NCBI GenBank assembly: GCA_025506515.1
Contig: JACCIX010000582.1
Location: 1-64,000 of the forward strand
Length of the DNA: 64,000 nucleotides
Source of the DNA: Flaveria trinervia
Lineage: Eukaryota; Streptophyta; Magnoliopsida; Asterales; Asteraceae
Direction: 5' to 3'
This document shows positions 57,678 through 64,000 of this stretch, piece by piece. Positions within the stretch are counted from its first letter, which is position 1. Each line of letters begins with the position of its first letter. The notes under the pieces are model-generated. The model was not told the DNA's origin. It saw only the letters and a list, made by a program, of their open reading frames with translations, and did not search any database. The position numbers and the translations under genes are program-made.

Positions 57678-59960
57678 GACTTCTTTTTGTCTTTTCTGAT
57701 GGCCATCTTCTTCTTTTTTATACTTTAACTGAGAAAGTGGCTTTGAGTACCAGATGGTTCTTCTTTATCCTTCTTAGTTGGGTCCTTTTCATTCATAGAT
57801 TCAGAAGAAGAGGGATCAAGACCCTGTAGTGGGTCAGAATATGAATTGTTAAGATGCAGCACTAGGTCCTGGTTGAGTTCTCTTGTGGTTCAATTTTGAC
57901 CTTAGCTTCCGGTGCAGCCTAACTTAGTGGAGAATGCATTTCAACCAGCTTACCGTTCTTGATCTCCTACTTGATCACTCAAATGTGCTCACTCATTATG
58001 GATAGATACATTGGATGAAGTCTCCTTCTGGAGAACCCACATAGCTTCAAGAAGCTCACTATCTTTTGTCTGTTAGTAGACTTCTTCTTATTTCCACGGA
58101 TGATGGCTCTTGACTTTGTAGTCTCTTCCATCACCTTAATCTTAGCAACTTCTTTTTTTCTTTCAAGACTTCTTGCTCAAGCTGCTTAAGGTATTGAAAT
58201 TATATATACTCATAGGATAAGGAAGTAGGTCTGTTGCCTGATATAGGCATGTGGCACTCAGGTAGGTTATCATGCTTTGTCTATCTTGTTCCCTACCTGC
58301 CTGAGTTTCTTGTTCAGATGCCACAGCCTCTACCTCAGGGCTTTCTTGAACTGGGAAGAGAGTAAGAGCTTTGTATAATATTTTTCTTATTCTTTCTTAT
58401 TTTATTTTGAGGAGAAACTCTACAGCCTTAGCTTCATTCCTCTCATTTGACACCTTAATATCAACCAGTTCATTGAGTTCTTCCAAGGGAAGAGAGATTA
58501 TTTCATCTATATTATAGTTCCTAAATCCTAGATCCTTCAATCCGGTTGCCCTCAACTCATCTTCTTGAGTATTTAGCCTAGGGGCAACCCTATTTGCAGC
58601 TTTTATAAACCCAGGGGACTTGAACTCTCTCCCCCTGCCTTCCTTTTCCTCCCTCTCTCTTCTCCTCCTCAATATCCTTAGAGGTCATTTTCCTTTTTCC
58701 TTTATCAGTCATTAGCATGTGTGACTTAGGCTAGAGAGAGCTTTGGCCTTTATTATTTGGTTTAGCACTTGATCTTAGGCTAGACAGAGGATATGAGACA
58801 CCTTCACCAGCTGGTGCCTCACTAAGGGTACTTAATGCTGAAGCAGTTTCTGCCTTAAGGTTCACAAGTTCAACTACTAGGCCTTCAACTAAGGCTTCCC
58901 CTTTGAAGCTAATCTTAGGGTCTACCTTTGTATCCAGTTGACTAACAGTCTTGCCTGCTAGCCTCTTTTTATATCATTTGAATCTTTTTTTGAACTCTTC
59001 AAGCACCCTATCTTGAATTCTCTCAGCTAATCTTTCAACTTGCCTTGTTTGACTTGGATTGACAAGTGGTAGATCAACTAGAGAAAAGCTCTCATAGTAG
59101 CTCAAGGTTTGAAAGTTGAAGACTTCTTGTTTCCCCTGAGATCTAGAGAGTACCAAGACTCTTTTATAAGTATCATACCTCTATCCTACTATTAAATTTT
59201 CAGTAGAATAGGATGGGGTAGAAATAGCACTTGATATGCCCTCCTCAAACAAGCTTTAAATCAGTGCATCCATATCAATGTGGGCCTGAGAAGGTTATTG
59301 ATTATGAACAATTGCAAGTAAGGGTGGTGAATCCTCTATGTCCATACTCTGGGCAGATCTCTAGGTTTTGTGATTGTAGGTAGGACTTTCACCCTTTTTT
59401 TGGTAGAATCATCCTCTTACATAGGGGAGCTAAGGGTTAGATCCACCATATCCACAGGTTCTTGTGGACCTAGTTGAGTTTGCATGATAGGTCTCCCAGC
59501 TAACTTGCCCTTGAGATCGGTGATCTCAAGTTGTTAATCAATGACTTAACTTTGTAAGGTAGCCAACTAAGATTCCAAGTAACTTACCTTTGAAAGTAAA
59601 TAGGTGCATATTTTTAATAGTTTTTTCACCTTTAGTTACAGACTCCCCTCATCTTAATTAGAAGAATCATGGGGGGATGAGAGAATGGGACCAAAGTCTT
59701 CTTTCTCACCCCTAGCTTGGGTTCTTAGCTACTAGATTTCCCATGTACCATAAAAGCTTCAAGAAAAGTGTAAATTGGTTGGGTTGCCATGGTTGAGGTC
59801 TTGATAATGTAATCACTTGCAAAAATGAGAGCCTCTTCATATGGACTTCCTGAACATGTTATGAAAGGTCCACCTTAGTTAGAGGTGGATGATGTGGGCT
59901 AGAAATAGGTGATTTAGGATCACTCATCTCTCCTTGAGCAGGGGAGGAGAAGAAATCTAG
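57678..59960 (-). pseudogene. 3' accessory ORF of Copia C, main part
   Basis: On the minus strand a start-like MSDPKSPISSPHHPP (about 59930) and MATQPIYTFLEAFMVHGKSS (about 59793) precede decayed sequence. Readable pieces are 59156-58974 (PLVNPSQTRQVERLAERIQD, VLEEFKKRF), then AGKTVSQLDTKVDPKISFKG and ETASALSTLSEAPAGEG, and 58672-58397 (GFIKAANRVAPRLNTQEDEL, NNIDEI-like YNIDEIISLPLEELNELVD). The Lys-rich end (KDKKKSKASIS) crosses the D insertion into 43471. Charged, coiled-coil-like; not gag or pol, and a different sequence from the accessory gene of D. Function unknown. Confidence 0.6.
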
Positions 59961-60019
59961 TAAGTATGACTTGCACATAATTTGACTTGTTTATGAATCC
60001 CATTGTCAACCTACTTCAC

Positions 60020-60860
60020 TTGAATACCTAGAAAGAAATTGAATACCCTCATGACACTCATTTCAGATCTATTCTTTATTAGCTTCTCAAAGTCTTTAAA
60101 GAGCTTTGGATTAGGTTACCCAAAGATGATGTCGTCTGCATAAACTTGAACCAACATCAATTCGTTTCCTATTTCTTTAACGAAGAGTGTGCCATCAATA
60201 GTACCCCTCTTGTAACCATGCTGAACAAGGTACTATGGACAGTGTCTCATACCACTTCCTTGGAGCTTGATGCAGCCTATAGAGAGCGTTGTCAATCTTG
60301 CAGACATAATCAAGATGATCTGGGTCTTCAAAGTCAGGTGGTTGTTTGACATACACTTCCTCACTATCATACCATATAAGAAGGCACACTTGATATCAAG
60401 TTTGTAGACCTTAAAATCCTTGGATGCAACAAAAGCAAGGAATATCCAATAGTTTCAGCTCTTGCTATAGGAGCAAAAACATATGTGTAGTCAATCATTC
60501 TTCTTGTGTGTACCCGTGAACAACTAGTCTTGTCTTATTCTTGATGACAAGTCCCCTATCATCTTTCTTGTTCCTAAAACTCACTTGATACCTATTGTGG
60601 TCTTCCTATGAAAAAGAAGACATAGGTTCCAAACCTTTTACCTTTTGAATTGAAGTAGCACCCCCTCCATTGCTTCAACCCAACTTTCATCCTTTAGAGC
60701 CTCTTCAACCTTTATTTGTATGAATATGGCATTCTTATTTTTCCTCCTCCTGATTCTTTTTCAATAATCTTTGTTGTACTCTTCAACATGTCTCATTCTT
60801 TTAAACATCGATAAACCAAGTAAACAACCACTTTTGTTCTAAAACATTTTTTTAGTTTTA
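60020..60860 (-). pseudogene. Reverse transcriptase remnant of Copia C
   Basis: Minus-strand pieces: EALKDESWVEAMEG (near 60700), then YVKQPPDFEDPDHLDYVCKI and LYRLHQAPRKWYETL (60389-60195), VQVYADDII (near 60150-60120, catalytic double Asp kept, Ala for Val), RSEMSVMRVFNFFLGIQVK (60060-60005). After that the sequence passes straight into the accessory ORF; RNase H is missing. Many stops and shifts. Confidence 0.78.
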
Positions 60861-61229
60861 ATTCAGGTTTTATTTCATAGAAAAACTTGAATTCTTTGTA
60901 TATTTTTAATACTTATTTAAGACTATTCTGTTTAAAACAATTCTTTTTTGCCTCTTTATTGACTTTCGGTTTTAACTTTTATGTAGACAGTTTTTTCTGT
61001 ACACCAACTTTTGTGTTTCTATCACCAACTCCAAGTGATCAAAACTTTTGTGATTTTTCTTGATCAGTCTTTGATCCTCACTTCTTCTACTTTTAATCAC
61101 AACATAGACAAGATAGCGACCTCAAGTTTCAATTTTCATCTTGCGTGGCCATTGTTCCCAAATTCAATAATCAGATATGCACTTTCTGATATTTGCATAT
61201 CCTTTTACTGAATTTCACATTGTTCAAGA
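60861..61229 (-). other. Unresolved part of Copia C between protease and RT remnants
   Basis: About 370 bp where integrase should lie, but no integrase motif is readable on either strand. Probably a deletion plus decay. Confidence 0.45.
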
Positions 61230-61464
61230 CTATTTGTAATGAATTCCCCTCCAACACGACTAATCCTTTATCATTTTTATCTCCATGCTATATTCGTCTC
61301 CAAATTTAACCTTACCTACATTTTCATAATCGTTCTTCGTAAAGCACCCTAGATTACCAAACATATGGTTTCTAACTCTATTATCTTGTGCATGTCTTGT
61401 CTTAAAGTAGGTTTAAGGCACACTTTCTTAGATCGACTTCTTTCATTTAATAACACAATGTTTA
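61230..61464 (-). pseudogene. Protease-region remnant of Copia C
   Basis: The minus strand reads NHMFGNLGCFTK, NVGKVKFGDEYSMEIK and, after a stop, IVLNNVKFSKRI in changing frames. This matches the region after the catalytic motif of SIRE-like proteases (NHMTGN, VKFGDxxxxEI). The catalytic DSG itself is not visible, and the H LTR follows. Confidence 0.55.
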
Positions 61465-61739
61465 TGTCACAACCGCTAACGATTCTGAATCAAATTAAGA
61501 ATTGATATCAACACACGATGAAAAAGAAAACTCACTCAAAACCGTTACGGGAATTTTTGTGATACAAAAACCCTATATTGAGCCCTCTATTTATAATGTT
61601 GGATCTATCATAAGTTTTACAAGCAATAAAATAGAATTCTATCTCTTCCCTATCTTATCTCCATGAACCGACTTGATCAAGGATAATCCTGATCCGCTAA
61701 ATCTTCGAATTCGAGAATTAATTATCTAATAAAAAAACA
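61465..61739 (-). repeat. 3' LTR of Copia H
   Basis: On the minus strand TGTTTTTTTATTAG (from 61739) to GCGGTTGTGACA (61465), 275 bp with TG...CA ends. A TATAAATAG motif lies at 61595-61587 (minus). The distal border is inferred from the CA end and the change to C sequence, without a second LTR to compare. Confidence 0.65.
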
Positions 61740-61755
61740 ATCACCCCTCTAATTT
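61740..61755 (-). other. Polypurine tract of Copia H
   Basis: The minus strand reads AATTAGAGGGGTGAT directly before the LTR start. Confidence 0.65.
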
Positions 61756-61756
61756 T

Positions 61757-62200
61757 TTAAATTAAAATTAGTGGGTCTTTGACTCCTAACGATTTCCACA
61801 TCTCCTTGAACTTGATTCGAGGGAGTGCCTTTGTTAAAATGCCCGCCTTTTGTTTATCTCCACTTACATGTTCAACTTCAATTTTCCCATCTTCAATGCA
61901 TTCTCTTATGTAATGATAGTGCCTATGTATATGCTTGCTTCTCCCGTGGAAGACGGGATTGTTCATTAAAGCTATCATTGAGACATTATCCACCATTAAT
62001 CAAACGGGTTGTAGTGGTTTTCAAGATAATTCCTTTAGTAATTCTTCGAACTAAATGGTATGACATGTCGTAGTGGTTGCAGCCATAAATTCTGATTCAC
62101 ATGAAGAAAGTGCAACAGAATTTTGCTTTAAAGAACATCAAGTTATTGTGGACTCACCATAAAAAAAGATGTGACACATTTTACTTCTTCCATTGTCATC
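61757..62200 (-). pseudogene. RNase H of Copia H
   Basis: The open piece 61996-61757 reads MVDNVSMIALMNNPVFHG, RSKHIHRHYHYIRECIEDG and VEHVSGDKQKAGILTKAL, the last third of the Copia RNase H with its Asp (VDN). Upstream, towards 62200, the ESEFMAA-type motif is readable only in pieces with stops (CESEFMAATTTT). Confidence 0.78.
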
Positions 62201-63060
62201 ATCAACTCTATAAAAGCTATCGCTATACCCCACCAATGTTTTTCAGTTTGATCGTGGTAAGTGGAGGCCGAGACTTATGGTTCCTTTCACGTATCTTATT
62301 GCTTGCTTTATGGAAACCATATGAGACTCTATAAGATCTTACATGTATCAGCTCAACATTCTGACGGAGTAGGACAAATCGGGTTGAATATGCAAAAGAT
62401 GTCGAAGACACCTAACTAGGCTTCTGTATTTCATTGCGTTGACATTTTTTCCATTTTCATCTTTTGTTAGTTTTAATCTAGGTTCCATGGGGTATTGATT
62501 AGGTTTACATTGATCGTTTTGGAATTTCAACACTTTTGTTGCATACACTTCTCGTTTGATCAATATTCCATCTAGTCTTTGTTCTACCTCGATTCCCAAA
62601 TATTAAGAGAGTGTTCTAAAATTTCTTATTTCAAAGTTTTTCTCCATTTGTTTCTTAAAGTTTTTCACTTCTTCCTTTTTTGAACATGCAAAATATCATC
62701 AACATAAATTGCAACAATTAGTGTGGTATTTCTCAATTTTTTGTGTATACGGCTTGTTCATGAGCACATCTTTGAAAATTAGGACTTTTTAGAATGCTAT
62801 CAAGTGTGGTATTCCATGCCTTTGGGGATTGTTTCAACCTGTAGAGAGCTTTTAGTAACTTGTAGACTTTGCCTTCATCATCCTTTTTGACAAAACCAAC
62901 GGGTTGCTCGATATACACACTTTCCTTAAGTTCTCCGTGAAGAAAGGCCAATTTCACATATAGATAATGGAGCTCCCACCCTTCACTTGTGGGTAATGCC
63001 ATTAAAAGTTGTATAGTTTCAATTCGAGCAACCAGTGCAAACACCTCGTCCTAATCGATC
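62201..63060 (-). pseudogene. Reverse transcriptase of Copia H
   Basis: Pieces: 63044-62733 (FALVARIETIQLLMAL, LYVKLAFLHGELKESVYIEQ, VYKLLKALYRLKQSPKAWN), IYVDDILHV near 62712-62685 (double Asp kept) and 62599-62348 (GIEVEQRLDGILIKREVYA, RSLVRCLRHLLHIQPDLSY). In LYVKLAFLHG the first catalytic Asp (DVK in relatives) is Tyr. Frame changes separate the pieces. Confidence 0.82.
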
Positions 63061-64000
63061 CCAAACTACTGTCCTTTGTCTACGAGCCTAGCTTTATGCT
63101 TGTTAACAGTTCCATGTTGGTTTCTCTTCAACTTAAAAATCTATTTTAGCCTAACAAGTTTTGTATGTTGAGGTAAGTCAGTAAGACACCATGTTTTGTT
63201 ATTATTAATCGAGTCCATTTCATCCATCCTTTACTTGATTTAGCTTCTTCAAAAAAATTTGGTTCTTGCTTATTAGTGATCATAAGGTCTTTAATTGTGA
63301 CTCAGGAACTCATAACATAATCATTGTATCTTGTTTGAGCATCTAAGCCTGACTTTTTCTTCATTTTGGTGGTTGTTTTGAGGTGAACTATGGGTTGAGT
63401 TTTTGGTCAGGTTTGACCCCGCTGAATAACTTGTTGACATTTGAGGGGAGTTTGAGGGGCCCAAATCTATACCAGAGTTTCCAAAAACTATGCACATGAA
63501 ATGGAAGCTACATGTCTTCAAAGAAGATGTTTTCTTCATTGTCTGAGGTTGTTTCAAAAGGGATAGTCTCAAAATTTTGACATGGTATTACAAAATTTTC
63601 ATACTTAGCACCTTGTAGACTATTTTAAGATGTAAATGCAGACCAATCCCAGCTTTCTTCCTCTTTATACTTACATCCAGACTTATGATAATCCTTTGAC
63701 TTTGAGGATCAGAAAAGCGATATGCTTTTGCTCCCGAGTTGCACCTAAAGTGAACAAGTTTCCTTATCGATCATCTAGTTTCATTAATTGAGGAGATGTG
63801 TTTTTTTTTTCATAAACAACTCAGCCTAATACCCAAATGTGTTCCACACTCAGTTTATTTTCTTTGTAAACTTCATAGGGGGTTTTTCATTTAAGGCTCG
63901 GGTTATAACATTGTTTAATATATACGTGGTGTACATCACACCCTCTACCCACATAACTTGTGGCACATGAATAGGTTTATGCAGGCTTCGGGTCATCTCC
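63061..64000 (-). pseudogene. Integrase C-terminal region and RT linker of Copia H
   Basis: The minus strand reads the integrase tail in changing frames: KTPYEVYKENKLSVEHIWVLG and QLMKLDDR near 63900-63740 (relatives: TPYEAW, VSHLRVFG, KLDDRS). Then comes a Ser/Asn-rich linker (63572-63321), then sequence equivalent to the start of RT. Stops throughout; it continues beyond the window. Confidence 0.65.

Larger units (their letters stand above)
3673..61464 (-). mobile_element. Copia element C, outer host of the nested insertions, heavily split
   Basis: The pieces in minus-strand order are: protease remnant (61464 to about 61230), reverse transcriptase (about 60860-60020), 3' accessory ORF (59960-57678 and 43471-43108), polypurine tract (43107-43098) and 3' LTR (43097-42911, 6469-6410, 4180-3673). 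Removing A, B and D rejoins these pieces collinearly: the LTR fragments match the intact LTR of Z and the accessory ORF reads across the D insertion. Most of integrase and the RNase H appear deleted. The 5' end is not in the window because element H follows. SIRE-like affiliation is inferred from RT style and the large 3' ORF. Confidence 0.75.
61465..64000 (-). mobile_element. Copia element H, 3' part, cut by the window edge
   Basis: Minus order visible: integrase end, RT, RNase H, PPT and a short 3' LTR. A different Copia lineage from C, D, I and J by its RNase H end (HVSGDKQKAGILTKALPRI) and small LTR. The 5' half lies to the right of the window, so its target duplication cannot be checked. 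Confidence 0.8.

Noticed and set aside
1..64000. A host protein-coding, tRNA or rRNA gene
   Set aside because: Every frame with recognisable motifs belongs to a retroelement, and I saw no tRNA or rRNA pattern; TGGTATCAGAGC matches are primer-binding sites.

Overview
The window is eukaryotic nuclear DNA from a plant, built almost entirely of LTR retrotransposons inserted into one another. Every recognisable protein domain is a Ty1/Copia or Ty3/Gypsy domain, and I see no host gene, rRNA or tRNA gene. The source is a dicot, and I think probably Asteraceae. That is inference: the accessory 3' protein of the Copia at 43472-57672 and the chromodomain Gypsy style remind me of elements common in that family.

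Layout. Copia Z (minus, 1-2841) gives gag, PBS and 5' LTR and runs off the left edge. After an 831-bp spacer comes Copia C (minus, 3673 to about 61464), which hosts nearly everything else. The 3' LTR of C was hit by solo LTR A (4181-6409) and by full-length Gypsy B (plus, 6470-42910, TSD CTTTG). The integrase of B was hit by Gypsy E (minus, 12117-24122) and Copia I (plus, 24561-40498, TSD ACATA). E carries solo LTR F (18144-18742, TSD CTTAC). I carries the related Copia J (plus, 31046-38951, TSD GGTAA). The 3' accessory ORF of C was split by Copia D (plus, 43472-57672, TSD CCTTG). The protease remnant of C ends at the 3' LTR of Copia H (minus, 61465 to beyond 64000). The order of insertion is therefore C, then B, then I, then J: four levels deep.

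No element has an uninterrupted coding region. Many stops look like C-to-T changes (CGA to TGA, CAG to TAG), as expected of methylated, silenced DNA. D is the most interesting: a SIRE-like Copia of 14.2 kb with about 6 kb between RNase H and the 3' LTR. That block holds an accessory gene preceded by what looks like its own promoter (short palindromic repeat array plus TATAAATA, the same arrangement as in the LTR), an ATG-free leader exon and two plausible GT-AG introns. The same repeat array is in both D LTRs, in the D gag leader and in solo LTR F. Identities and ages were not computed; boundaries come from LTR ends, PBS/PPT and target-site duplications (TSDs) read by eye.
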